Positions 1 through 4,909 of a DNA stretch of 8,353 bases are shown here, piece after piece. The position numbers and the translations under genes are program-made. The stretch comes from Chloroflexota bacterium (GTDB lineage: Bacteria > Chloroflexota > UBA6077 > CF-72). Under the pieces are notes generated by a model. The model saw only the letters and a list, made by a program, of their open reading frames with translations. It did not search any database and had not been told where the DNA came from. The stretch covers positions 1 to 8,353 of the forward strand of contig JAFAWJ010000253.1 in assembly GCA_019242065.1 (NCBI GenBank), written 5' to 3'. The stretch's first letter is position 1, and each line of letters opens with the position of its first letter.

Positions 1-248
1 TGCGCCTGCTCGATCTTTTCCCAGTCGTAGCCCCAGCGGTCATATTTTTTGCGTTTGTCGGCGTCGGAGAGGACCGAGTAGGCCTCGCCGATCTCCTTGA
101 ACAGCTCTTCAGACTTTTTGTCGCCGGGGTTGACGTCGGGATGGTGCTTGCGGGCGAGCTTGCGGTAGGCAGTCTTGATGTCCTTGTCGGACGCGGTGCG
201 GGGCACGCCGAGCACCGAGTAATAGTCGCGTCGGGGATTGGCCGCCAC
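1..248 (-). CDS. dnaJ: DnaJ/CbpA-type J-domain co-chaperone (5' part only)
   Basis: The first 82 codons of a minus-strand gene are present; the rest lies beyond the left edge. The product begins [15 protein letters not shown] and forms a complete J-domain (about residues 8-70) with the invariant HPD at residues 36-38, which stimulates the ATPase of DnaK-type Hsp70. The domain ends in YDRWG and continues WEKIEQA. That tail suggests the CbpA-like class without a zinc finger, but the C-terminal part is not visible, so this is inference. I chose the GTG at 248-246 because AAGGAGG (258-264) lies 9 nt upstream and the J-domain follows at once. The gene has its own promoter under a HAIR-like operator, so heat-shock control by an HspR-type repressor is likely. 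It lies 160 bp downstream of infA on the same strand. The family is certain; dnaJ versus cbpA is not. Confidence 0.93.
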   Translation of the reverse strand, partial: MAANPRRDYYSVLGVPRTASDKDIKTAYRKLARKHHPDVNPGDKKSEELFKEIGEAYSVLSDADKRKKYDRWGYDWEKIEQA

Positions 249-287
249 TCAGGCGCACCTCCTTCTCAAATCTCTATAGGCGCACTC

Positions 288-316
288 ACTATAGAACTTG
301 ACAGTGTCATTGTCAA
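288..316 (-). promoter_or_regulatory. Sigma70-type promoter of the dnaJ-like gene
   Basis: Read on the minus strand, a perfect -35 TTGACA (311-316) is followed by exactly 17 nt and a -10 TATAGT (288-293). The transcript would begin near 281, giving a leader of roughly 33 nt that includes the AAGGAGG ribosome-binding site. This is the best promoter in the window by sequence. Its -35 box lies inside the inverted repeat at 297-317, so a protein bound there would block RNA polymerase. Confidence 0.8.
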
Positions 317-317
317 G
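297..317. promoter_or_regulatory. HAIR-like inverted repeat (candidate HspR operator)
   Basis: CTTGACA (297-303), a 7-nt spacer and TGTCAAG (311-317) form a perfect 7-bp inverted repeat. The HspR-associated inverted repeat HAIR is CTTGAGT-N7-ACTCAAG, so the spacing is identical and five of seven bases per arm match (CTTGA), with the inner two changed to CA. HspR is a MerR-family repressor that controls dnaK/dnaJ/clpB genes, mainly in Actinobacteria. The element sits over the -35 box of a J-domain gene, which strongly supports an operator role. Which protein binds is inferred; hspR is not in this window. Confidence 0.7.
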
Positions 318-345
318 TCTTTGAGAGCAGAGATGTCTGAGTTGT

Positions 346-371
346 GGGGGTGCGGAGGGGCGGGGTCTGGG
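346..371 (+). other. G-run cluster fitting a G-quadruplex pattern
   Basis: On the plus strand there are four G runs: 346-350 (5 G), 357-360 (4 G), 362-365 (4 G) and 369-371 (3 G), with loops of 6, 1 and 3 nt. This satisfies the usual four-run quadruplex rule. It lies between the end of infA and the dnaJ promoter, with the Gs on the template strand for both minus-strand genes. It could slow read-through transcription, but formation in the cell is unproven. Confidence 0.4.
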
Positions 372-384
372 CTGAGGCTAGGGT

Positions 385-397
385 CGGCGCAACGCCG
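385..397 (-). terminator. Short GC stem-loop after infA, weak terminator candidate
   Basis: CGGCG, a 3-nt loop and CGCCG form a perfect 5-bp stem beginning 12 nt after the infA stop codon. No T tract follows on the minus strand; the downstream sequence is C-rich. It is therefore not a canonical intrinsic terminator and may only stabilise the mRNA end or act together with the G-run cluster. Confidence 0.2.
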
Positions 398-408
398 TGG
401 ACGAGCGC

Positions 409-627
409 TCAGCGATAGCGGTAACTGATCCGACCCCGCGTCAGATCGTACGGGCTCATCTCGACTCGGACTCGATCGCCCAGCAGGATACGGATCCGAA
501 ACTTGCGCATCTTGCCCCCCGTATACGCCAGGAGCTCGTGCCCATTGTCGAGCTTGACCTTGAATTGCGTATTGGGCAAGGCGTCGACCACCGTCCCATC
601 CATTTCGAGCGAGTCATTTTTCGGCAA
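409..627 (-). CDS. infA: Translation initiation factor IF-1
   Basis: The 72-residue product has the normal length of IF-1, the small S1/OB-fold protein that binds the ribosomal A site on the 30S subunit during initiation. Recognisable blocks are [58 protein letters not shown] and the basic C-terminus. Two usually conserved positions differ: the common HISGKMR is YTGGKMR here, and ILPGD is ILLGD. The start is a TTG at 627-625; [11 protein letters not shown] then aligns with MAKEDxIExxG of other IF-1 proteins, whereas the first internal ATG would remove the N-terminal strand. There is no well-placed Shine-Dalgarno sequence; a -10-like TAAAAT lies 6 nt upstream. The zinc-ribbon gene precedes it by 87 bp and the dnaJ-like gene follows on the same strand. 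Confidence 0.96.
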   Translation of the reverse strand: MPKNDSLEMDGTVVDALPNTQFKVKLDNGHELLAYTGGKMRKFRIRILLGDRVRVEMSPYDLTRGRISYRYR

Positions 628-633
628 CGCCTG

Positions 634-639
634 ATTTTA
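634..639 (-). promoter_or_regulatory. -10-like element directly before infA
   Basis: On the minus strand TAAAAT is followed by 6 nt (CAGGCG) and then the TTG start. This is the geometry of leaderless transcripts, where transcription starts at or next to the first base of the start codon. No good -35 is visible 16-18 nt upstream, where the sequence is GC-rich. Confidence 0.35.
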
Positions 640-714
640 TCCCCTGCCGGGCAGCCTCCGGCTGTGTTTCTTTACACGCCGCATGTCCGGGTCGGCGCGC
701 ACTTCTCTCGCGGC

Positions 715-1068
715 CTAGCGATAGCCACCTCGCACCGGTCGACTGCCGCCGCGCTGCGTCTCGAAGCAATCCGAGCAATACACCGGCTTGTCGCCGCGCG
801 GCTGGAACGGGACGCGTGCTTCGCCATTACAGCTGGCGCACGTCGTCACAAACATTTCACGGCGCGGCGCCGGCGCGTAGCCACTCGGGGCATAACTGGT
901 TGGGCCGAAGGAGTTGGATCGCTCCGCCTTACGCGCCGCGCGGCAGGAAGGACATCGGCCAGGCGGATTATCAAAGCCACGACTTGCGTAGAACTCCTGC
1001 TCGCCGCTGGTGAACACGAACGTCGCATTGCAATCGCGGCACGTGAGCGTTTTGTCTGCGTACTGCAC
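715..1068 (-). CDS. Double zinc-ribbon protein (zf-trcl-like)
   Basis: The product is 117 residues. The N-terminal module (about residues 4-46) has the pattern LTCRDCNATFVF, then FYASRGF, then RCPSCR; C10, C13, C39 and C42 would hold one zinc ion, matching the small zf-trcl type of ribbon as I recall it. A linker rich in S, P, Y and G (about 50-72) leads to a second ribbon with C77, C80, C98 and C101 around VPFQP and KPVYCSDCF. The tail is arginine/glycine-rich, which suits nucleic acid binding. The molecular function of this family is not known to me; an RNA- or ribosome-related role is inferred from the neighbouring infA. The GTG at 1068-1066 is chosen because GGGAG (1074-1078) lies 5 nt upstream and the ribbon starts immediately. 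No membrane segment or signal peptide is present. Confidence 0.85.
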   Translation of the reverse strand: MQYADKTLTCRDCNATFVFTSGEQEFYASRGFDNPPGRCPSCRAARKAERSNSFGPTSYAPSGYAPAPRREMFVTTCASCNGEARVPFQPRGDKPVYCSDCFETQRGGSRPVRGGYR

Positions 1069-1107
1069 GCCGACTCCCGGAAAAAGAAGTGGTGGAAGTA
1101 ATCGCTA

Positions 1108-1132
1108 GTCGAACCGATTTCGTCGGTACGAC
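1108..1132 (-). other. Stem-loop in the presumed leader of the zinc-ribbon gene
   Basis: The arms 1108-1116 and 1124-1132 pair over eight of nine positions (GTCG/CGAC and ACCG/CGGT, one mismatch) around a 7-nt loop. No T tract follows in either direction, so it is unlikely to be a terminator. It lies about 40 nt upstream of the GTG start and could be a structured leader element. Confidence 0.4.
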
Positions 1133-1301
1133 GTGGCTGCCCTTAGTCACGCTAGTGAAAGCACCCTCACCACAGTGCAAAAGGTTCCCCGCCTCGCCCA
1201 ATGAACGGATCTCGTTAGCTCAGTTTCCAGCCACGCGCCAGTATACGAGCCCACGTCAAGCCCTGCTTAAACGCGCTTTAGGCGTACTGTTCACACGGTT
1301 C

Positions 1302-1333
1302 TTAGCTAAACTCTTTGTGGTTTTTAGCTAAAC
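1302..1333. repeat. Tandem TTAGCTAAAC pair, operator-like
   Basis: Identical 10-mers TTAGCTAAAC occur at 1302-1311 and 1324-1333. Each contains the perfect 8-bp palindrome TTAGCTAA. Their 22-bp spacing is about two helical turns, so bound dimers would sit on the same DNA face. The pair lies about 80 bp upstream of the gene at 1411. The regulator is unknown. Confidence 0.5.
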
Positions 1334-1395
1334 CTTGGTAGCCGACGCGTTGGACGCAGTGTTTGCGCGCGGACGCGCGTGTGCCAGGCGTGTGC

Positions 1396-1401
1396 TAGGT
1401 T
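1396..1401 (+). promoter_or_regulatory. -10-like TAGGTT just before the gene at 1411
   Basis: TAGGTT ends 9 nt before the ATG, so a transcript from it would have a leader of only a few nucleotides. No clear Shine-Dalgarno sequence or -35 box is visible. The call rests on position and the TANNNT pattern only. Confidence 0.25.
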
Positions 1402-1410
1402 GAAGTCCGC

Positions 1411-2082
1411 ATGTCGCTTCGACGGCTGACAGCGGCGACCGCCCTCGGCGTGTTCGTGGCACTCCTGGCCGCGCCCTCGGTCACCCTCGCGTACGAGCGT
1501 CGCACCATCGACAACGGCAAGTACGACGTCGTCGTGGGTTGGGACACCGAACCGGCCTTCGTCAACCAGCACAACGCGGCGGGTATCCGTATCTCCAAGC
1601 CGGGCACCAACCCGGCGCAACCCGTGACCGGCGCTGAAAGCACCCTGCAGCTCCAGATTGGCCAGGGCGCACAATCCCAGCAATTCCCGCTGCGCACCGT
1701 GTTCGGTCAGCCTGGCTACTACGTGGCCGACATCGTGCCGACCCGCGCGGGCGATTACGTCTTCACCTTCGGCGGCACGCTCGGCTCGGATCCGATCAAC
1801 GAGAAGTTCGATTCCGCGGATGGCAAGTTCGCCGCGGTCAGCGCGACCAGCGGCATCGAGTTTCCTGTGATCGCGCCTGACCCGGATCAGGTCAGCGCGC
1901 AGCTGCAGGCGGCCGACGCCAATACGCAGCACGCGCTCACGGTGGCGTACATCGGCGTCGCGCTGGGAATCCTGGGCTGCGTGCTGGCGGTGCTCGTGTG
2001 GGTGAGTCGACCACGGCATCGGGCCGGTGTTCTGTCGACTCGTGACGCCGCTGTTAGGCGTGCGCCCGGAGCGGGTCTGTAG
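1411..2082 (+). CDS. Exported, C-terminally membrane-anchored protein of unknown function
   Basis: The product is 223 residues. A signal peptide (basic MSLRR, hydrophobic core about 10-25) probably ends after A27 (VTLA, then YERR). Residues about 30-155 look like an all-beta, immunoglobulin-like extracellular domain: GKYDVVVGW, EPAFVNQHNAAGIRI, PVTGAESTLQLQIG, then FGQPGYYVADIVPTRAGDYV and FTFGG. The pattern recalls CopC/YtkA-like beta-sandwich modules, but no Met/His copper-binding cluster is visible, so I assign no ligand. A transmembrane helix at about 177-198 is followed by a basic tail (RPRHRAG and RRAPG), giving an outside-facing domain with a cytoplasmic C-terminus. The ATG at 1411 is the natural start of the signal peptide. 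The gene ends 22 bp before the NlpC/P60 hydrolase, so the two are probably co-transcribed and act in the same envelope space. Confidence 0.85.
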   Translation: MSLRRLTAATALGVFVALLAAPSVTLAYERRTIDNGKYDVVVGWDTEPAFVNQHNAAGIRISKPGTNPAQPVTGAESTLQLQIGQGAQSQQFPLRTVFGQPGYYVADIVPTRAGDYVFTFGGTLGSDPINEKFDSADGKFAAVSATSGIEFPVIAPDPDQVSAQLQAADANTQHALTVAYIGVALGILGCVLAVLVWVSRPRHRAGVLSTRDAAVRRAPGAGL

Positions 2083-2090
2083 GCGAAGTC

Positions 2091-2096
2091 TAGACT
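2091..2096 (+). promoter_or_regulatory. -10-like TAGACT just before the NlpC/P60 gene
   Basis: TAGACT ends 8 nt before the ATG at 2105. There is no Shine-Dalgarno sequence in the 22-bp gap after the preceding gene. It could be a second, nearly leaderless start inside the operon, or chance. Confidence 0.25.
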
Positions 2097-2104
2097 CGGC
2101 ATGA

Positions 2105-3424
2105 ATGCCACGTTCACCCAGGGCCACGGTTGGCCTGGCGGTCACGGCACTGTGCGTCATCCTGGCGCCGGTGGCCGTCCGCGCCGAAGCCAGCCCGACC
2201 AGTGTGCACGTCGTCCAACCCGGCGACACTCTGTTCCAGATCGCGCTCGACGCGGGTACTGATACCGACACGCTCGTTGCTCTCAACGGCCTCGGCGACG
2301 CCAACGCGCTGATGGTTGGTCAGACGCTCAAGCTGCCCGCGACGGCGGGCTCCGGGACCAGCTCGGCGACCCCCGCGGCGTCAGCTACGACCTCGGCCCC
2401 CAGCTCGGCCGCAACCGGCAGTTACACGATCGCCGCTGGCGACACGCTGTGGGCGATCGCCCAGCACTTCGGGACGACACCTGACGCGCTGGTGCAGCTC
2501 AATCACCTGGACGATGCGAACCACCTGCTGGTTGGCACCGTCCTGAGCGTGCCCGGCGGTTCAGGATCACACGCTGGTGCGAATCCAGCGCCGTCGGTCA
2601 CCGCGGCGGCGGCGACCGGCGCGCCGGCCGCTGGCGGCAGCACGGCCACCCCAGGCCACAACGTGACGGTACCTACCAGGGAGCACGTCGTGGCGGGCGG
2701 CGAGACACTGCGCGACATCGCCTCGGCCGAGAAGGTGGATCTGGGCTCGTTAATTGACGCGAACCAGCTTGACGATCCGGCGCTTATCCACGTGGGACAG
2801 GTCCTACTGCTGCCGACGGGCGCCAGTCAGACGGCGGCCAAACCGACGGTGGCGGGGACGACGGGACAGAGCCAGGCAGCGGGAGCGGGAGCGGGGCAAG
2901 TCGCGGCCTCGCTGCCGGCGTCAACGCAGCCCGTAGCGGCTGCGACGCCTGCCAGCTCACCAACGCCAGGCGCGTCCGCGGCGCCGACGGCTACGTCCAC
3001 GCCAGCCGCGAAGCCGGCCGCGGCAGTGGCGACGGTCGCCTCAGGGCCAAGCGCGCCAGACGACGCCCTGGTGGGGGTCGGCCTCAAGCTGCTTGGCGAT
3101 CCGTACGTGTGGGGCGGCGAGAGCCCCAGCGGTTTCGATTGCTCGGGCTTCGTGTGGTACGTGGCGCACCAGCTGAACAAGCAGATCAGCCGCGGCATGC
3201 TCGCGCAGTACAACAGCGGCGCGCATCCCTCGCGCGACGACCTGAAGCCCGGGGACCTGGTGTTTTTCCAGAACACGTGGGCGCCGGGTCTGAGCCACAA
3301 CGGGATTTACATCGGCAACGACCAGTTCGTGAATGCCGCCAACGAAGCCTCGGGGGTGAAGATCTCGAGCCTGAGCAGCGCGTACTGGACGGCGCACTGG
3401 TTCGGCGCTACGCGGCTGCTCTGA
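2105..3424 (+). CDS. Triple-LysM NlpC/P60 peptidoglycan endopeptidase
   Basis: This 439-residue exported protein should cut peptide cross-bridges in the cell wall. A signal peptide covers about residues 1-28 (MPRSPR, then a hydrophobic run to VRA). Three LysM repeats that bind N-acetylglucosamine glycan follow at about 34-78 (VHVVQPGDTLFQIA), 106-150 (SYTIAAGDTLWAIA) and 193-238 (EHVVAGGETLRDIA). They are separated by Ala/Ser/Thr/Pro-rich linkers; the longest runs from about 240 to 317. The NlpC/P60 domain occupies about 319-439. C346 in GFDCSGF is the catalytic cysteine, H398 in LSHNGIYIG the histidine, and N410 in FVNAAN probably the third polar residue, usually His but Asn or Gln in some members. 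The domain is therefore predicted active. ATG 2105 is preferred because it gives the signal peptide; an ATG at 2101 is out of frame. A HAD phosphatase gene follows after 94 bp. Confidence 0.94.
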   Translation: MPRSPRATVGLAVTALCVILAPVAVRAEASPTSVHVVQPGDTLFQIALDAGTDTDTLVALNGLGDANALMVGQTLKLPATAGSGTSSATPAASATTSAPSSAATGSYTIAAGDTLWAIAQHFGTTPDALVQLNHLDDANHLLVGTVLSVPGGSGSHAGANPAPSVTAAAATGAPAAGGSTATPGHNVTVPTREHVVAGGETLRDIASAEKVDLGSLIDANQLDDPALIHVGQVLLLPTGASQTAAKPTVAGTTGQSQAAGAGAGQVAASLPASTQPVAAATPASSPTPGASAAPTATSTPAAKPAAAVATVASGPSAPDDALVGVGLKLLGDPYVWGGESPSGFDCSGFVWYVAHQLNKQISRGMLAQYNSGAHPSRDDLKPGDLVFFQNTWAPGLSHNGIYIGNDQFVNAANEASGVKISSLSSAYWTAHWFGATRLL

Positions 3425-3518
3425 GCGCGCGGCTGCCCTGAGTGCGCGCGGCGCTGCGCCAGCCAACGCTCAGGCCGTCGCCCTCGGGTCCGCGTCGGAA
3501 GACATCCCGAGTACCGTC

Positions 3519-4178
3519 GTGTCCGCTAGCGTGTCCGCCGCATCGCCGATCGTCGTCTTCGACCTCGACAACACCCTGGTCCACTCGCATATCGACTTCC
3601 TGGGCATTCGTCGCGCGGTCATCGCGCGGCTGCTGCAGGTGGGTGCGCTGACCGAGCCGCCGGCCGATCCGCGCAGCCGCTCCATCCCCGAGTGGATGGA
3701 CCTGGCCGCCGCCCACGACCTGTCCCTGGCCACGGAGTTGTGGCAGCTGGTCGACCGCTTCGAGCGTGAGGGCATGCTCGAGGGCAGCGTCGAACCCGAC
3801 GCGCGGCCGACCCTGGACCGCTTGCGCGCCGCCGGCTTGCGCCTGGCGGTGCTCACCAATAACTCGGTGGGCTCCGCCGAGGCGGCGCTCGAGCGGTTCG
3901 ACCTGCGCACCGCGTTTGAGCTGGTCCTGGCCCGCGAGCGGGTCGGCGCGCTCAAGCCGGCGGGCGACGGGGTCGCTCAGGCGCACACCCAGCTGGGTGG
4001 CGGTCCGACGTACGTGGTCGGCGACGCCTACCTGGATGGGCTGGCGGCCGCGCGGGCCAAAGTTGGCGCGAAGTTCGTTGCTTTTCGCGCCAACGCCGCG
4101 GACCTCGCGAGCCGCAAGGTCACCCCGTGGATCATCATCCACAGCCTCGGCGAGCTACCCGCCCTGTTCGGCATCTGA
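3519..4178 (+). CDS. HAD-superfamily phosphatase (phosphoglycolate phosphatase-like)
   Basis: The product is 219 residues and cytosolic, with all four HAD motifs. Motif I is VVFDLDNTL with nucleophile D15 and acid/base D17. Motif II is VLTNNS with T113. Motif III is the lysine K146 in ALKPAGDG. Motif IV is GDAYLDG with D169 and D173. A helical cap (about 25-95) lies between motifs I and II, as in subclass I enzymes such as phosphoglycolate phosphatase and beta-phosphoglucomutase. The substrate cannot be told from the sequence. The GTG at 3519 has no evident ribosome-binding site; a second in-frame GTG at 3531 would also keep motif I, so the start is uncertain by four codons. The gene may be transcribed with the upstream hydrolase. 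A long open frame on the opposite strand here looks like a GC-driven shadow. Confidence 0.9.
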   Translation: MSASVSAASPIVVFDLDNTLVHSHIDFLGIRRAVIARLLQVGALTEPPADPRSRSIPEWMDLAAAHDLSLATELWQLVDRFEREGMLEGSVEPDARPTLDRLRAAGLRLAVLTNNSVGSAEAALERFDLRTAFELVLARERVGALKPAGDGVAQAHTQLGGGPTYVVGDAYLDGLAAARAKVGAKFVAFRANAADLASRKVTPWIIIHSLGELPALFGI

Positions 4179-4253
4179 TCCCTACCCAGCCGTCGCCACG
4201 CGCGTCCCTTGTTCAGTCGTCGTGTGTACTGGGTGTTCGGCCGTTGTCTGCGC

Positions 4254-4781
4254 TCAGAAAGGCAGGTCCTCCAGGTCCCCAGCCGAGCCACCACTGGCTC
4301 CGCCGCCGTCGCCGCGGGCGGCGCGAGCGCGACCATTCTGGGCTGGCGCCCGACCATTCGTGGCCGCGTTGCCGCCGCCGCCCAGGCTCGAGACGCCCGT
4401 CAGTGCCGGCTCGCCCGCCTGGCTCTCAGCCTCTGGACCATCCATCTCCGCGCTGTACGGACGGTTCGACGACGCAATCTGGATCTCGTCCGCCCACACG
4501 TCATAGCTGACCCGCGCCTCGCCGGTCTTACTCTGGTAGTGGCCGATGTCCAGCTGGCCAAGCACAAACACACGACTGCCTTTGGTCAGGCGCTGGGCGT
4601 ACTCCACCTGCCTGCCCGAGACCCTGACGCGGAACCACTCGGTGTTCTCCTGCCGCTCACGATCCGGCCCAAAGCGCACCAGGCTGACCGCCACCGAGAA
4701 CTGCACGAACTGGGTGCCCTTCTGCGAAAAGCGCACCTCGGGATCCGCGCCCAGGTTGCCCAGCAACGTTACTCGCAACAT
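4254..4781 (-). CDS. ssb: Single-stranded DNA-binding protein
   Basis: The 175-residue protein has the standard SSB layout. An OB-fold covers about residues 1-105 (MLRVTLLGNLGADPEVRFSQ, then FSVAVS, TEWFRV and VFVLGQLDIGHYQ), and aromatic residues such as W49, F50 and Y82 sit where ssDNA bases usually stack. A flexible Gly/Ala/Arg-rich linker (about 110-165) leads to the acidic tip DLEDLPF, which recruits replication and repair proteins. It acts as a tetramer coating ssDNA in replication, recombination and repair. The ATG is supported by GAGGAGA (4791-4797) 9 nt upstream. The gene stands alone rather than between rpsF and rpsR. Its promoter carries a LexA-box match, so SOS control is likely. 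It converges with the HAD gene over a 75-bp gap without a clear terminator. Confidence 0.97.
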   Translation of the reverse strand: MLRVTLLGNLGADPEVRFSQKGTQFVQFSVAVSLVRFGPDRERQENTEWFRVRVSGRQVEYAQRLTKGSRVFVLGQLDIGHYQSKTGEARVSYDVWADEIQIASSNRPYSAEMDGPEAESQAGEPALTGVSSLGGGGNAATNGRAPAQNGRARAARGDGGGASGGSAGDLEDLPF

Positions 4782-4846
4782 CTACTGTTCTCTCCTCATT
4801 CTTCTTGCGCTGGGGCGGCGCCGCGGGCCGGCGTCGCTACCTGATC

Positions 4847-4875
4847 ACTCTAGAACACGCGTTCTTCAATTGCAA
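4847..4875 (-). promoter_or_regulatory. ssb promoter
   Basis: On the minus strand TTGCAA (4870-4875) serves as -35, followed by exactly 17 nt and the -10 TAGAGT (4847-4852). Each box matches consensus at four of six bases. The transcript would start near 4840 with a leader of about 60 nt. The LexA-like box fills most of the spacer, so repressor and polymerase would exclude each other. Confidence 0.55.
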
Positions 4876-4886
4876 CAATTGTTCTA
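4851..4886. repeat. Nested inverted repeats between ssb and plsC
   Basis: TAGAACA (4851-4857) and TGTTCTA (4880-4886) form an outer 7-bp inverted repeat. Inside lie the LexA-like box and, overlapping the right arm, the perfect palindrome AACAATTGTT (4874-4883). CAATTG occurs twice (4867-4872 and 4876-4881). The right arm repeats the GTTCT half-site of the LexA-like box, so it may be an auxiliary half-site or a separate operator. Confidence 0.4.
4852..4865. promoter_or_regulatory. Candidate LexA (SOS) box in the ssb-plsC control region
   Basis: AGAACACGCGTTCT matches the gram-positive LexA box CGAACRNRYGTTYC at 12 of 14 positions, including the full core GAAC-RNRY-GTTC (4853-4864); only the outermost bases differ. 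A GAAC-N4-GTTC LexA motif is, as I recall, also reported for Dehalococcoides in the Chloroflexota. ssb belongs to the SOS regulon in many bacteria. The box sits between the -35 and -10 of ssb, a classic repressor position. Confidence 0.6.
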
Positions 4887-4896
4887 CTGTTAAGAT
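4870..4896 (+). promoter_or_regulatory. Possible plsC promoter sharing its -35 with ssb
   Basis: TTGCAA is its own reverse complement, so the hexamer at 4870-4875 can also act rightwards. A -10 TAAGAT follows at 4891-4896, but the 15-nt spacer is short. The -10 ends 13 nt before the plsC ATG, giving a leader of about 7 nt without a ribosome-binding site. Confidence 0.35.
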
Positions 4897-4909
4897 CAGG
4901 CGCGTCGGC

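Larger units (their letters stand above)
1069..1410. other. Intergenic control region between divergent genes
   Basis: This 342-bp stretch separates the minus-strand zinc-ribbon gene from the plus-strand gene at 1411. No convincing coding frame or tRNA is seen on either strand. It is less GC-rich than its flanks, especially 1261-1340. It holds a 9-bp-arm hairpin (1108-1132), a minus-strand -10-like TATACT (1240-1245) without a good -35, a tandem TTAGCTAAAC pair (1302-1333), and a -10-like TAGGTT at 1396-1401. If TATACT is used, the zinc-ribbon mRNA would have a leader of about 165 nt. Confidence 0.6.

Noticed and set aside
1074..1235. Leader resembling a c-di-AMP (ydaO) riboswitch on the minus strand, with CGGGGAACC and AGGGC strings
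   Set aside because: The conserved GGGGUGAA and CAGCUAACC blocks are not intact and I could not form the outer stem. The downstream gene is not a typical target.
1201..1260. tRNA-like string GTTAGCTCAG on the plus strand and GGTTCGACTAGC on the minus strand at about 1105-1116
   Set aside because: Neither can be completed to a cloverleaf: no matching acceptor stem, T-stem pairing or anticodon arm at the right distances.
1324..2304. Long minus-strand open frame opposite the genes at 1411 and 2105
   Set aside because: It is rich in Arg/Ala without domains and mirrors real plus-strand genes that have signal peptides and LysM motifs; it is typical of GC-rich antisense shadows.
3421..3452. Near-repeat of CTGAG-GCGCGCGG after the NlpC/P60 stop codon
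   Set aside because: An imperfect 17-bp tandem similarity in very GC-rich DNA; no sign of function or mobility.
3408..4142. Minus-strand open frame of 244 codons opposite the HAD gene
   Set aside because: The plus strand encodes all four HAD motifs; the antisense product shows no recognisable pattern or ribosome-binding site.
4805..4909. N-terminal extension of plsC upstream of ATG 4910
   Set aside because: The extension is open by frame only; it crosses the promoter and LexA-like box and encodes nothing like the acyltransferase family.
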